64,000 bases of DNA, taken from CAWEBF01 sp963807235. GTDB lineage: Bacteria > Acidobacteriota > Vicinamibacteria > Vicinamibacterales > UBA2999. Shown piece after piece: positions 10,029-20,979 of this stretch. Location: NCBI GenBank assembly GCA_963807235.1, contig CAWEBF010000010.1:62001-126000 (forward strand). Direction: 5' to 3'. Within the stretch, counting starts at the first letter, position 1; each line of letters starts with the position of its first letter. The notes beneath the pieces were generated by a model. The model was not told the origin of the DNA. It saw only the letters and a list, made by a program, of their open reading frames with translations, and did no database searches. The position numbers and the translations under genes were made by a program.

Positions 10029-10103
10029 CCTCCGCTGAGGGAAAAGAGATTCGCACAGCGAAAAACTCGCGGTGTGTGCTTCGACGCCTCCGGAGGGAAT
10101 GCG

Positions 10104-13100
10104 ATGCTGAAAGCTTTGCGGCAGAACGCCCTGGCGCTGCTTCTGGCCTTGGGATTCTCAATCGCGCCGTCTGTCAGCGCGGCACAGGTACTGGGCAGCG
10201 TTGCGGGCACGGTCAGGGACCCCTCGGGGGCGGTCCTGCCCGGCGTCACAGTGGAAGCGTCGAGCCCGGCGCTCATTGAAAAGGTCCGGACCGGCGTCAC
10301 CGACGGCGTCGGTCAATATCGGATCGTCAACCTGCCTCCCGGCACCTACGTCGTCACGTTCACGCTGACGGGATTCAGTTCCGTCCGGCGTGAAGGTGTG
10401 AACGTGTCGATCAACGTCACGTCCAACATCGACGCCCAGCTGAGCGTCGGTGATTTGAAGGAGACGATTACGGTGAGCGGCGAGACGCCGGTCGTCGATC
10501 TTCAGTCGACCGCACAAACCACAGTGGCCGACGCGAGGACATTCAAGGAGCTTCCGTCGGGCGGATCGTGGGTGAACATCGCCCAACTCGTCCCGGCCAT
10601 CAACTCCGCGTTTTTCGGTGTCCGGGACGTCGGAGGGCTCCAGGGTGATCAGACCGGAACACAGGTCTCCGTGCATGGCGGAATACCGGGCGACGGCGTG
10701 TCGATGATCGATGGCATGCGCATCGGCAACATGTATCTCAGCTCGAACCTGACCAACATGAGCCTGTCGGCGCTGATCTACGACGAGGTCAACATCTCGT
10801 TCTCGGGACAGACCCCCGAATCGGGGACCAACGGCGTGATCATGAACGCGATTCCGAAGTCGGGCGGCAACGAGTTCCACGGCTCGCTGCTCGCCAACGG
10901 GTCCGCGCCGTCTCTCCAGGGCAGCAACGTGAACGCTCGGCTTCGTGCCAGAGGCGCATCCGACACCGACTCGCTGAAGAAGCTGTACGACATCAATGGG
11001 GCCGTCGGCGGACCCATCAAGCGCGACAAGCTCTGGTTCTACTTCACGTCGCGGTACTTCACGAACGAGTACTACCAGGCCGGGCTGTACTTCCCCGTCG
11101 ATCCATCAGCGTTCGTGCGGACACCCGATTTGACGCGGCAGGCATTCGCCGGCACGTGGACGGCGGACAACAACATCCGGCTGACGTGGGTGCCCACCGC
11201 GAAGCAGAAGATCTCCGGCTGGTACGCGTACCAGCGTAAGGACGATGCGCACTGGCTGTCGCAGCTTCTCTTCATGTCGCCGGAGGCGGCGCAGCTCGTT
11301 CGGTGGCCGACGCAGTTGAGCACGATCACGTGGACATACACCGCCACCAATCGCGTGTTGCTCGAAGCGGGGGTCGCGCCCGGCGAGAGCCCTGACACGA
11401 TCACGCAGCCCGCGGACAAGATCGCGGGTGTCCCGATCTTCGAGCTCGGCGGCCCGGACGTTCCGTTCAGTTTTGCGCATCGAGCGTCGTGGTTCCCCAA
11501 TAACGACGACCGCCTCCCGTCGCAGACCTTCAAGGGGTCGGTGAGCTATGTCACAGGCAGCCACAGCGTCAAGGTCGGCACGCAGTTGCAGCGGGGACAC
11601 TTCGAACGGCGCGATAGCAACCACGCGCAGGGTGACTACTACATCATCTCGCTCAACGGGTCGCCGCTTCTCGCGACGATTACGTCCCCGCTGGCGGGCT
11701 GGGTGGACCGGCTGAACTACAACCTCGGGATCTACGCTCAGGACTCGTGGACCACGAAACGGCTGACGCTGAGCGGAGGCGTGCGGCTCGACTTTCAGAA
11801 CGAATCGGTTGACGCCTACCACTACGGGCCGGGCCCGTGGCTGCCGAACCGGAATATCGACCGTCCGGAAATCAAGAACGTGCCCAACTGGAAGGACGTG
11901 GACCCCCGGGTCAACGCCAGCTACGACCTGTTCGGCAATGGGAAGACGGCCATCAAGGCGAGCGTGAGCCGCAGCGTCCTGCAGGACTCGATTGGCGTCG
12001 CCCGCGCCAACGATCCGGCCGCCGACGCGCTGGTGACATCTACCAGCCGCCTGTGGTTCGACAACAACGGCAACAGGACGCCTGACTGCGACCTGGCCAA
12101 TCCGGCTCCACAGAATTTCTTCGGGCCCGGCTTCGATCCCACAAGGGACTTGTGCGGACCCTGGGACAACGCCAATTTCGGCAATCCCGCCCTCGCCACA
12201 ACGTGGGACTCGAAGATTCTCAACGGGTGGGGCGTGCGACCGTACAACTGGGAGTACTCGATCGGCATCCAGCAGGAAGTGATTCCGCGGGTCTCTATCA
12301 GCGCGGCCTTCTTCCACCGCGCGCTGGGGAACTTCTGGGTGACCGACAACGAGCTCGTCGGCCCGTCCGACTACACGTACTACAACGCGACGGTGCCGAC
12401 CGACCCGTTCCTGCCGAACTCCGGTCAGACCATCAGCCACATCCCCGATCTGAATCCCGACAAGCTCGGTCTGAGCCGTAACGTCGTGAAGGACGATTCG
12501 CAGTTCGGCGACCACAGCGAGCACTTCGACGGCTTCGACGTGACGGCGAACGGCCGGTTCAGCAACTTGTTTCTGCAGGGTGGCATCAGCAGCGGCCGAA
12601 GGCTGACGGACGTCTGCGGGGTCCGCGCGCAGGTGCCGGAATCGACGTTCCTCGCGATCACCGGGCAGGCGACGCCGGTCATCTTTCCGTTCTGCCGCGT
12701 GAGCGAGCCAATGCAGCACAATGTCAAGGCGTACGCCTCGTACGGGCTCCCTTGGTACGGCATCAGAGCGAGCGGGACGTTCCAGAGCGTGATTGGCCCG
12801 ATCATCAACGCCTACAACACGTACGCGGGCACGGCGCCTGGACTGGGACGACCCTTCTCTTCCGGTTCGTCGACCGTCAACCTGATTCCGGGGTGGGTCG
12901 ATGCATTTGGGTTCAGGGGTCTCCCGACGGGCACCGAGTTTGGCGACCGCCTGTACCAGTTCGACCTGCGCTTCACGAAGATCGTCGAGGTGGGCAAGGG
13001 ACGGGTCGATCTGAACGTCGATCTCTACAACGCGTTCAACTCGGACGCGATCCTGCAGGAAGTCCAGAATTACGGTGTGGCCTGGCGGAACGCAACGTCG

Positions 13101-13148
13101 GTCATCCAGCCGCGCTTCGTGAAGTTCGCGGCGAGATGGGACTTCTGA
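10104..13148 (+). CDS. TonB-dependent receptor with carboxypeptidase-regulatory N-terminal domain (Oar-like)
   Basis: 1014 residues from ATG 10104, which has GGAGGG at 10092-10097; the open frame continues upstream to 9966 but lacks signals. A signal peptide (LKALRQNALALLLALGFSIA) is followed by a carboxypeptidase-D regulatory-like domain (GSVAGTVRDPSGAVLPGVTV, residues ~30-110). A plug region (DLQSTAQTTVADARTFKELP, ~130-250) and a long barrel complete the protein. It ends in F (KFAARWDF), the usual outer-membrane signature. It probably imports or binds a large substrate such as an oligosaccharide or peptide. It appears monocistronic. Confidence 0.88.
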   Translation: MLKALRQNALALLLALGFSIAPSVSAAQVLGSVAGTVRDPSGAVLPGVTVEASSPALIEKVRTGVTDGVGQYRIVNLPPGTYVVTFTLTGFSSVRREGVNVSINVTSNIDAQLSVGDLKETITVSGETPVVDLQSTAQTTVADARTFKELPSGGSWVNIAQLVPAINSAFFGVRDVGGLQGDQTGTQVSVHGGIPGDGVSMIDGMRIGNMYLSSNLTNMSLSALIYDEVNISFSGQTPESGTNGVIMNAIPKSGGNEFHGSLLANGSAPSLQGSNVNARLRARGASDTDSLKKLYDINGAVGGPIKRDKLWFYFTSRYFTNEYYQAGLYFPVDPSAFVRTPDLTRQAFAGTWTADNNIRLTWVPTAKQKISGWYAYQRKDDAHWLSQLLFMSPEAAQLVRWPTQLSTITWTYTATNRVLLEAGVAPGESPDTITQPADKIAGVPIFELGGPDVPFSFAHRASWFPNNDDRLPSQTFKGSVSYVTGSHSVKVGTQLQRGHFERRDSNHAQGDYYIISLNGSPLLATITSPLAGWVDRLNYNLGIYAQDSWTTKRLTLSGGVRLDFQNESVDAYHYGPGPWLPNRNIDRPEIKNVPNWKDVDPRVNASYDLFGNGKTAIKASVSRSVLQDSIGVARANDPAADALVTSTSRLWFDNNGNRTPDCDLANPAPQNFFGPGFDPTRDLCGPWDNANFGNPALATTWDSKILNGWGVRPYNWEYSIGIQQEVIPRVSISAAFFHRALGNFWVTDNELVGPSDYTYYNATVPTDPFLPNSGQTISHIPDLNPDKLGLSRNVVKDDSQFGDHSEHFDGFDVTANGRFSNLFLQGGISSGRRLTDVCGVRAQVPESTFLAITGQATPVIFPFCRVSEPMQHNVKAYASYGLPWYGIRASGTFQSVIGPIINAYNTYAGTAPGLGRPFSSGSSTVNLIPGWVDAFGFRGLPTGTEFGDRLYQFDLRFTKIVEVGKGRVDLNVDLYNAFNSDAILQEVQNYGVAWRNATSVIQPRFVKFAARWDF

Positions 13149-13270
13149 TCGAGACGCGGTTGAGTTGGGCGGCTCGGCCTTATCTCATCCCTGTAAAATC
13201 TCGCACGCTTCAGTTGCCTCGACGCGCGCCGGTGACAGACTGGGCGCAGGCGAAACATCTGGAGGTGACC

Positions 13271-14059
13271 ATGGCTGTTGCCACATCGACCTTGCTCGGG
13301 CGGCCCGTCTGGTACCAGTTGATGACCAGCGACATGAAGGCGGCCGAATCCTTCTACAAGACCGTGGTCGGCTGGACGGCGGAACCCTTCGCCGGCGCCG
13401 GCAAGCCCTATACGGCACTCAATCGCGGCGGTGGGGTGTCGATCGGCGGCATCCTGAACAAGCCTGCCGAAGTGAAGGCGCCGCCGTTCTGGGCGATGTA
13501 CCTCGCCGTGCCGAAGCTCGAGGACGCCGTCTCTCACATCACGAAGCGCGGCGGCAAGACGCACACCGAGGTGATCGCAATTCCCGGCGTGGGTCGAATG
13601 CAGCTGATGATGGACCCGCAGGGTGCCGCGTTCTACATCATCGAGCCCGCCAGCTCGGAGCAGCGTCCGGAGGTCGCACCGGAGATCGGCGATGCTTCGT
13701 GGCACGAGCTGATGACGACGGACATGACCGCGGCCATGCAGTTCTACCAGGAGGTATTCGGCTGGCAGCCCGACCAGACGATGGACATGGGCGCAATGGG
13801 CAAGTATCAGATGTTCAGACGCCCGCAGGGACACGGCACGATCGGCGGCATCATGAACAAGCCGCCGGAAATGGCCAACGTACCGCCGAACTGGCAGATC
13901 TACTTCAGGGTGCCCGACGTGGATGCCGCCGCTGAGCGCATCAAGGCCAGCGGCGGGAAGATCCTCAACGGACCGATGGAAGTGCCGGGCGGCGACCGGG
14001 TCCTGAACGCGGCGGATCCGCAGGGCGCGGCCTTCGGCCTGCACGCCAAGAAAGCCTAG
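13271..14059 (+). CDS. tandem VOC (glyoxalase/bleomycin-resistance fold) protein
   Basis: 262 residues, with a near-ideal Shine-Dalgarno GGAGGTGA (13261-13268) before ATG 13271. Two VOC modules are visible: PVWYQLMTSDMKAAESFYKT (~11-30) and SWHELMTTDMTAAMQFYQEV (~145-164). Each is followed by GGILNKP/GGIMNKP and DPQGAAF. This layout matches the two-domain VOC proteins related to CFP30/hydroxylase-like and phytotoxin-resistance proteins; the substrate is unknown. No signal peptide, so it should be cytosolic. Confidence 0.85.
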   Translation: MAVATSTLLGRPVWYQLMTSDMKAAESFYKTVVGWTAEPFAGAGKPYTALNRGGGVSIGGILNKPAEVKAPPFWAMYLAVPKLEDAVSHITKRGGKTHTEVIAIPGVGRMQLMMDPQGAAFYIIEPASSEQRPEVAPEIGDASWHELMTTDMTAAMQFYQEVFGWQPDQTMDMGAMGKYQMFRRPQGHGTIGGIMNKPPEMANVPPNWQIYFRVPDVDAAAERIKASGGKILNGPMEVPGGDRVLNAADPQGAAFGLHAKKA

Positions 14060-14085
14060 CGAGGTACCGCGATAGACTCGAAAGG

Positions 14086-15323
14086 ATGTCCTTCGCCCCT
14101 GCCACGCACGTCGCCGCGGCGCAGCGTTCAGCAGGATCCACACTCCGGCCGCATCTGACCATGGCCATCGTGGCCATGGTGATGTTCGGCGCGATGCATA
14201 CGTGGATCGGGCGCATCCCGGTGGCTGACGGCGAGGGCTACGACGGCGCCGACTATGCCTCGATGCTGCGCGGGGGATGGGACCAGGGCGGGACGAACAC
14301 GGCGCTGCGGCCGCTGATCGTGTGGCTGGCTCAGCCCGCCTATGCCCTGACCGGGAACGTGGTGCAGGCCTTCGACATCACAAACTACGTCTACGTGGGG
14401 CTGCTGGCGTTTCTCTTCTCACGCTTGATGGAGCGGTACGGCGCCTCGACCCTGACGTGCGCGGTGGCCATCGTCTGCGTCGCCCTGTCGAGCGCATTCC
14501 AGTTGGGTGTGTATTACCCGGTGGCCATCGATCTCGGCGGTCACGCCATCATGACGCTGGCGCTCTGGCACATTATCGCCGGTCCGCGTTGGGCGGCGGC
14601 GGCGGCATCGGTGGCGGCGGTGCTGTCTCGCGAGTACGCACCAGCCGTGATGCTCCTGGGTGTGATGCGCGATCTTCGCCTGCGTGTGCCGATCACGACG
14701 ATCGCGGCGACGTACCTGCCCGCGGCGGTCGCATACGTACTACTGCGCCTCGCCGTGATGTGGGATATGGGCGAAGGCAACTCGCTGCAAACGTTCGTCG
14801 CCAACGTGGTGCTGTGGAGGGATCCGATGTGGGTCGCCTTCTACCTGTATTTCTCGCTGACGGCGATCGCCGGGGTCTCTCTGGTGGTGGCCGCGCAGGC
14901 GTGGCGGTGGTGGCCGCTCATCCGCGAAGAGCCGGAGTGGCTCGGGTTCGCCCTGCCCATCGCGCTGGTGACGGCGCTGGTCGGGATCGACATCTGGCGA
15001 TACCTGACGGCGTTGACGCCACTCGCCGTCGTGCTCCTGGCGAGAAGTTCGCGTGCATGGGGCCCCCGCGAGCGTGTGGTGTTCTTGTCTGCCGTCGTCG
15101 TGCTGACGCTGGTGACGCAGACGCCGTTTCAGGCCATGGACCTCAGACGGTTCTTTGTCGAGTACTTCCCCTACTACGTCTGGCTCAACAAGTCTCCGGA
15201 CGGCGCGACCCGCGACATGCTGTGGCCAGCTGGGGCTGGCGGTTTCTGGTCGTGACTCTGTCGGTGTGGGCGCTGACGACGTACGCCAGAACACGCGAAC
15301 AGGCCGCGGTGGAGATCAGGTGA
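14086..15323 (+). CDS. polytopic membrane protein, frameshifted near its end
   Basis: About 410 residues with roughly ten hydrophobic segments. The first loop carries an acidic motif DGEGYDGADY after the first membrane helix, reminiscent of the EGYDG-type loop of GT-C-like membrane proteins. Glycosyltransferase activity is only a possibility. The frame as read stops at 15255 (AGAGGFWS). The adjacent frame continues WRFLVVTLSVWALTTYA to 15323, a plausible last helix, so one indel near 15230 is inferred. It ends 5 bp from the convergent kinase gene. Confidence 0.65.
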
Positions 15324-15327
15324 GGGT

Positions 15328-18047
15328 TCAACGGCTCGCCAGGATTCGCGCCAGCTCGGTCGTCCAGTGCTGCACGACGACCAGTTCCGTGGCCGGACGT
15401 TCAGGTTGTGGATGCCGAGCAGTCGCCGCCCGTCCGGCGCGACGTCGTAATTGGTCACGGGTTCGAGCCCGAGGCTCAGCTGCAGGACCTGCCGGGGCTT
15501 GCCGAACACTAGTGACGAGCCGCCCTGGGCGACGGAAGCCACCATCATGGTGGCGTCGTCCTGCCGGAAGTACAGCTCGCGGCCGTCGCGAGACCAGCGG
15601 GGTTCCCGGCCGGCATTCTCGGACACGCGAATCCGATCGCCTGGCCCCGGAAACGGCAGCACGTACACCTCCGGCCGCCCCGATTCCGCCGAGGTGAACG
15701 CCAGATGCTTCCCGTCGGCCGCGAACACCGCTTCGCTTTCGTTGACGCCCGGCGTCGCCACCAGGGGCGCGGGCTCGGCGCCCGGCGTCCAGGTCCAGAT
15801 GTCCGTGTCGCCCAGCGTCCCGTCCGTCAACGCCAGCACGCGGCCGTCGGGCGACCACGACGTCGGCCGCTGGTCACCCGGGCGAGTCAACAGCGTCCGC
15901 GCCTGGCCTCCGGCCACGGGCATCGAGTAGATGTCCCAGGAACCGCTCGACGTCGATGCATAGGTGATCTCCCGCCCGTTGGGCGTCCACACGGGGAACC
16001 TGATGTCGCCGCGTTCTCGTGGGTCCAGCGGCCGCTGGGTCCCGCGCTCGAGATCGTAAAGCGCGGATGGAGTCTCGTCCCCCTTGGGGGTGGACGGTGA
16101 TCACCAGCTGCTTGCCATCGGGCGAGAGCTCCGGCGCCGGGTGTAGCACGCCGGAGAAGACCTCGTCGACGACCGTATCGACTGTGCCGTCCCTGCCGAA
16201 CCAGGACAGGCGCAGGTTCTGTTCCGGCCGGAGCAGGTACATCAGCGTGCCGTCGGCCGTGACCACGAAGCCGGCTTCGCCCGAGAGGGCGATTTGCACG
16301 CCTTCCAGCACCGGAACCGGCTCGCTGCCGATCGTCAGGGTGGCGGCGTCGAAGGGCGCGGCCCACAACGAGGCATCGCGCGTCGCGACGACGTGCCCGG
16401 TGGGCGTCATGCGGGGAGACGAGCCCTGAAAGAGGGTGCGCCGCTCTGCGCTGTCGAGCGACGCGGCCGCCACCACGGCATTGGTCAACGATCCCGTCCA
16501 GGCGGTGTACAGCACCGTGCGCCCGTCTGGCAGCAGGTGTGGGTAGCGATACCCGCTCTCGTTCTTCTTCGGATCGACCTTCAGGACCACCACTGGCGTG
16601 CCGCCGCTCTCGGGCACGCGCATGATGCCGGCCGAGGTCCCAAACAGGATTCCTGTCGGATGCCACTGCAGCCCGAACACGCCGCCGGGCGGTGCGTCGC
16701 AAATCTTGGCGGTGGGACCGCCGCCAAGGGCGACCTTCTTGATCTGGCCGTCCGCGACGAAGGCCACCTGCGTCGAGTCCGGTGACAATGCTCCCTGAGC
16801 GACACCCTCCGTGCCCCTGACCATGACGGGACCGAGGGCGTCGAGATGCTGGACGTACAGCCGGCGAGCACCTTGGCCATCCGCGCCGCTGTAGAGCACG
16901 AGTGCGCCCGTCGGGCGAGGCCGCCAGGCCGACGGTGTCCTGGTTGAACACCCCGCCATCCGGCGGCGGAATCGTCAGGCGTGTGACCTGCCCCGGCGTT
17001 GTCTGTTCGGGGCGCATCACCGCCCAGACCCCCGCGGCGACGAGCAGGCCAGCCGCAAGTCCGGCCAGCGCAGGGGCCCACGGTGTCCGCGCCGTGGCGA
17101 CGTGGGCCGGCGTGGCGACGCCAGCCTGCGCGTCGGCCGTGCCGAGCCAGCGGAGCTCGCGCATCAGGTCCGCCGCGCTCTGCCACCGCTCATCGGGATC
17201 CTTGGCCAGGCAGCGTCCCACCACGTGCGCGAGCAGCGGCGGCGTGGACGGTTGCACCGTGCGGAGGTCGGGCGCGTCGCGCGCGAGGATGGCCGCCATC
17301 ACGCTGGCCGCCGACCTGCCGTCGAACACGCGCACGCCCGTCAGCATCTCGTGCAGCACGATGCCCAGGGCGAAGATGTCGGTGCGCGCGTCCGCGTCGC
17401 GGCCCTCCACCTGCTCGGGCGCCATGTAGTGCAGCGTGCCGAGGATGGTGCCTTGCATCGTCGACACCAGCGGGCGTGGTGGGCAGCATCGAGACGCTGC
17501 CGGCGGGGGATGCCGCCGGGCCAGCCTTGGCCAGGCCGAAATCGAGGAGCTTGGCCACCGGGAGCGCTGACGAGCCGCCGCGGCGGACCAGGAAGATGTT
17601 GGCGGGCTTGATGTCGCGGTGCACCAGGCCGGCGCGGTGCGCGGCGTCAAGGGCACTGGCCACCTGCGCGCCGATCTCGATCGCCTGCGCCACGGGCACG
17701 GGTCCACGCGCCAGCCGCTCGGCCAGCGTTTCGCCCTCCAGCAACTCCATCACCAGGTAGTGCAAAGGGAGCTGCGCTGGAGGATCGGACGCCTGCTCGC
17801 CGATGTCGTGCAGCGTGCAGATGTGGGGATGGTTCAGCGCCGCCACGGCGCGTGCCTCGCGGTCGAACCGCTCCCGAAGCTGCGGGTCGGTGGCCAGGCT
17901 GTCCGGAAGGATCTTGACGGCGACCGTGCGGTCCAGCCGCGTATCCCGCGCGCGGTAGACCTCGCCCATGCCGCCCGCGCCGAGGGCGGCCTGGATCTCG
18001 TAGGGGCCCACGCGGGCGCCGGCAGCCAGGCTCATGGACGCCCGCAC
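15328..18047 (-). CDS. Ser/Thr protein kinase with TolB/WD40-like beta-propeller, frameshifted
   Basis: About 905 residues over four frame breaks (near 17475, 16915, 16080 and 15395). The kinase domain has GAGGMGEVYRARD, VAVKILP, HRDIKPANIFL, DFG and GTLHYMAPEQ, so it looks active. One membrane helix follows (WAPALAGLAAGLLVAAGVWA). The rest is a set of propeller repeats such as LSPDSTQVAFV, LSPDGKQLVITV, WSPDGRVLALT and WSRDGRELYF. This is the classic acidobacterial receptor-like kinase layout with a cytosolic kinase and an exported sensor propeller. The start lies 3 bp after the amidohydrolase stop, so the two are probably co-transcribed. The 16080 break falls in a C5/G5 stretch. Confidence 0.82.
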
Positions 18048-18050
18048 ATC

Positions 18051-19439
18051 TTAGCTGCGGAAGCTGGCTCTCAACTTCTCCCGGTTCACGCGCGTGCCGC
18101 GCAGGTACACGCTGGAGATCTTACGCGTGTTCGTGATGTCCTCGAGTGGATTGGCGTCGAGCACCACGAAGTCGGCGCTCTTGCCGGCCGCCACCAGGCC
18201 GAGATCGTCCTGCCCGAGTATCTCAGCGGACGTTCGCGTGGCCGCTACGAGAACCTTGGCCGGAGGAATTCCCGCCATCACCATGTTCTCCAGCTCCGCG
18301 TGCATCGTCCAGCCGATGAACTGGTCGCCCTGCTGGCCGCCGCCGTCGGTGCCGACGCCGATCTTCACGCCCGCTGCGCTCAATCGCGAGATGCCACGCG
18401 CGAGCCGATCCCAGGCAGCTTGCGACCGTGCACGCTGATCTGCGTCGGTCTGCGGAAACCTGCCCTGTAGCCGCTTGATCTGGTCGGGCAGGACGGTCTC
18501 GAGGATCAGCGGGTGAACCGGATTCAGCCACGGGGCGTAGACGGCGCGGTGTGGCCCGCCCAACGCCGATAGGACGCTGGTGTTGGGATGCTGCTTGAAG
18601 AGCGCCACCAGCTCGTCGTCCACGTCGGCGATCATGTGTGCGAAGACGTCGATGCCGGCGCGCAGCAGATCCTTGGCGTCCCGCAGATCGGTTGCGTGGA
18701 CCGCCACGCGAAGCCCGTTCTTGTGCGCTTCATCGATGATCGCGCCGTAGAGATCCGGCGTGAGCTTCTTGACGGCGCCGCCGCGGTCGTCGACCCACGT
18801 CTTGACCAGCCGCACCCGACGGGGCACGAGCTCCTGCACGGCGGCCCGGGCGCCTTCGGGCGTGGTGACCGGGAACGCCGCCTGCCGCATGTTGTCGGGA
18901 CTGATCTCCGACAGCGGCGACAGCCCTCGACCGGCCGTGAGGAATCGCGCGGCGTCCGGGTGTTTTCCGGCCAGGATCTCGTCGCGCAGCTGAAACGGCA
19001 GTTCGCCGAAGTCGCTTCCCATCGCCTGGCTGGCGGCCACGCCGTAATACGCGAACCGGCGCATGTGGTCGAGGATGTTCTCGCGCGTGTAGTTCACCGC
19101 ACCGCTCGTCAGGTGCTTCATGTAGCCGATGTGTGAGTGCCCATCGACCAGTGCGGGGATGACCGTCTTGCCCGTCAGATCGACCCGGGCCGCCGTCGGA
19201 GGCGCCTGCACCTCGCCACGCCGCCCGACGCGAACGAATCTGCCGCGCTCGACCAGAAAAGCCGAGTTCTCGATCGGGTTCCCACCGTCGCCAGCGATGA
19301 GGCGCGCGCCTTCGTACAGGGTGGCCGTTGCGGGCTGCGGTGGACTCTGGCCCCGGGCGCCAGACAACCCCACGACGACAAGGCTCAGGGCAATCGCGAA
19401 TCGAGCGGCACGCATGGGTCGGGAAGAGGCGCAACTCAT
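18051..19439 (-). CDS. secreted amidohydrolase-family protein
   Basis: About 462 residues. Possible starts are GTG 19454, ATG 19439 and ATG 19415; all precede a signal peptide (RAARFAIALSLVVVGLSGARG). Amidohydrolase/imidazolonepropionase-like features are present. There is an N-terminal beta domain (LYEGARLIAGDGG, LTGKTVIPALVDGHSHIG) with the HxH metal motif. H of RVAVHATD and D of GVGTDGGGQQ follow, as does the C-terminal GKSADFVVLDANPLEDI. The substrate is not predictable; secreted relatives include prolidase-like and cyclic-amide hydrolases. It overlaps the end of the upstream HAAS gene, indicating an operon. Confidence 0.82.
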   Translation of the reverse strand: MSCASSRPMRAARFAIALSLVVVGLSGARGQSPPQPATATLYEGARLIAGDGGNPIENSAFLVERGRFVRVGRRGEVQAPPTAARVDLTGKTVIPALVDGHSHIGYMKHLTSGAVNYTRENILDHMRRFAYYGVAASQAMGSDFGELPFQLRDEILAGKHPDAARFLTAGRGLSPLSEISPDNMRQAAFPVTTPEGARAAVQELVPRRVRLVKTWVDDRGGAVKKLTPDLYGAIIDEAHKNGLRVAVHATDLRDAKDLLRAGIDVFAHMIADVDDELVALFKQHPNTSVLSALGGPHRAVYAPWLNPVHPLILETVLPDQIKRLQGRFPQTDADQRARSQAAWDRLARGISRLSAAGVKIGVGTDGGGQQGDQFIGWTMHAELENMVMAGIPPAKVLVAATRTSAEILGQDDLGLVAAGKSADFVVLDANPLEDITNTRKISSVYLRGTRVNREKLRASFRS

Positions 19440-19450
19440 GCTACGCCAGC

Positions 19451-20525
19451 TCACCGGCGAGTCGTACCTCCGCGAATGTCCCCGCGTGATGGCCTGACGC
19501 GGGTGGCCCGCATGGCGCGCGCCGCCACGACGTTCGCCAGATCAGATCGCCCGAAAGACCGCTGCCACGGCTGCATGCCCAACAGCCGTTTGCCCTCGTC
19601 GAAGACCAGCCCGATGCCAATCAAGACGCCCAGGACCAGCAGGCCCAGCTTTGTCGCGTCGTTGATCGCATCGTGCTGGCCGGCCCAGGGGCCATTCGGC
19701 GGCATGATCACGAGATCGTTGGCCTGGAGCAGGTAGTAGATGACGCCCAGCGCCACGACGTCGCCGGCAATGTGCAGCGCCAGCCGCCATTTGGACACGT
19801 GCGGACGCCAGATGTTGACGAGCTGCAGCAGCAGCTGGAACCCGAGGAGCAGCGCGATCGCCAGAAAGACGTCCTGCCACACGGGCGCCAGAACCGGCGC
19901 ATACCTCTCGGTGAACCAGTCCAACCGCAGCAGCTGCGGCAGCGGCAGGCCAACCCACCACAGTAAGTAGACGGCCAGGAACGCGGCGTGGCTGATGGAG
20001 GCCGCACGAGGCACCGCGCGCGGCTCCTCTACGGGAAGCTGCGGCAGGTGGGTGGGGTCCCACTCGCCGTCGAAGTTTGGCTTCGGCGTCACTCGCCCCA
20101 TCTGCCAGAAAATGACGGTCACCACGCCGAGTGCGACCCACACGACGTTAATCGACCGGCCCACCACGCGCAGCGCGCCAACCAGCGGGTTGTCGGCGCC
20201 CAGGGCTCCCACCACCATCCCGATCACCAGCAGCGGCAGGCCGATGGCCGCCAGCGTCTTCAGCGTCGCCACGTAGGTACGGGTACAACGACGGCCCTAC
20301 CAAATACTGAGCGGTGCCATATCGGCTGGCCACCACTACCGGCCGGCCGATGCTCTTCAGGATCGCGGCCTGCTCGGCCTCAGTGAGGTCGCGGCCGCGA
20401 GCGGCTGTTTCCTCGTCGATGCGCGACTGGATGGTCTCGCGCAGCTCCTCGCCGATGTCCTGGCGCTGCGCCTCTGGGCAGGTGCCTCTCCACGGCGTAG
20501 ATGTAGCGATCGAGCAGTGACGACA
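19451..20525 (-). CDS. HAAS-domain membrane protein (PadR partner), frameshifted
   Basis: About 358 residues from ATG 20525 with two breaks (near 20470 and 20280). The N-terminal 85 residues form the helical HAAS domain that usually pairs with PadR regulators: SSLLDRYIYAVERHLP, then IGEELRETIQSRIDEE, AEQAAILKSIGRP and VVVASRYGTAQYLVGPSLY. The C-terminal part, from about ATLKTLAAIGLPLLVIGMV, has six or more membrane helices. It starts 41 bp after the PadR stop. Known HAAS proteins are thought to relay membrane state to PadR. The function here is inferred from that pairing. Confidence 0.72.
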
Positions 20526-20565
20526 TGTCCTTGTCCTTTCCGTCAGACCTCATAAGGTGAGCCCG

Positions 20566-20910
20566 CTACGCGGCGGTGCGCGACCTGCCGACGATGTTTG
20601 CCACCGACGCGTTGAGCTGCTGCCATTCGGCCAGCAGGTCCTCCAGCACGCGCGCGCCGTCGTCCGACAGCCGGTAGAAGCGCTTGTTCCGCTTGTCTTC
20701 CTCGCGCCACTCGCTGACCAGCAGCCCCTGCGTTTCCAGGCGGCGGAGGAGGGGATAGAGCGTGCCTTCGTCGATGTCCATCCCGCGGTCGTTCAACTCT
20801 TTCTTCAGCGTGTACCCGTAGTGCTCGGCCCGCAGTTGCGCCAGGACCGCCAGTACCAGGCACCCCCGCCGCAGTTCCAGCCGGAGCGAGTCGAATTGGG
20901 CAGAGCTCAT
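20566..20910 (-). CDS. PadR-family transcriptional regulator
   Basis: About 114 residues from ATG 20910; an in-frame ATG at 20943 lies inside the promoter palindrome and is less likely. Winged-helix PadR signature: LRRGCLVLAVLAQLRAEHYG, IDEGTLYPLLRRLETQGLL and KRFYRLSDDGARVLEDLL. It heads a minus-strand cluster with the HAAS protein, amidohydrolase and kinase. It probably represses its own promoter through the palindrome at 20944-20963. Confidence 0.88.
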   Translation of the reverse strand: MSSAQFDSLRLELRRGCLVLAVLAQLRAEHYGYTLKKELNDRGMDIDEGTLYPLLRRLETQGLLVSEWREEDKRNKRFYRLSDDGARVLEDLLAEWQQLNASVANIVGRSRTAA

Positions 20911-20943
20911 AGGAACCTGTGTCCCATATAGTGTATGCAACAC

Positions 20944-20972
20944 ACTGTATGACGCACAGTATTTGCTGTCAA
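20944..20972 (-). promoter_or_regulatory. promoter and candidate PadR operator
   Basis: On the minus strand, TTGACA (20972-20967), 17-nt spacer and TACAGT (20949-20944) form a good sigma-70 promoter. The palindrome TACTGT-gcgtcat-ACAGTG overlaps the spacer and -10 box, the expected position for autorepression. Confidence 0.55.
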
Positions 20973-20979
20973 GGGGTTT

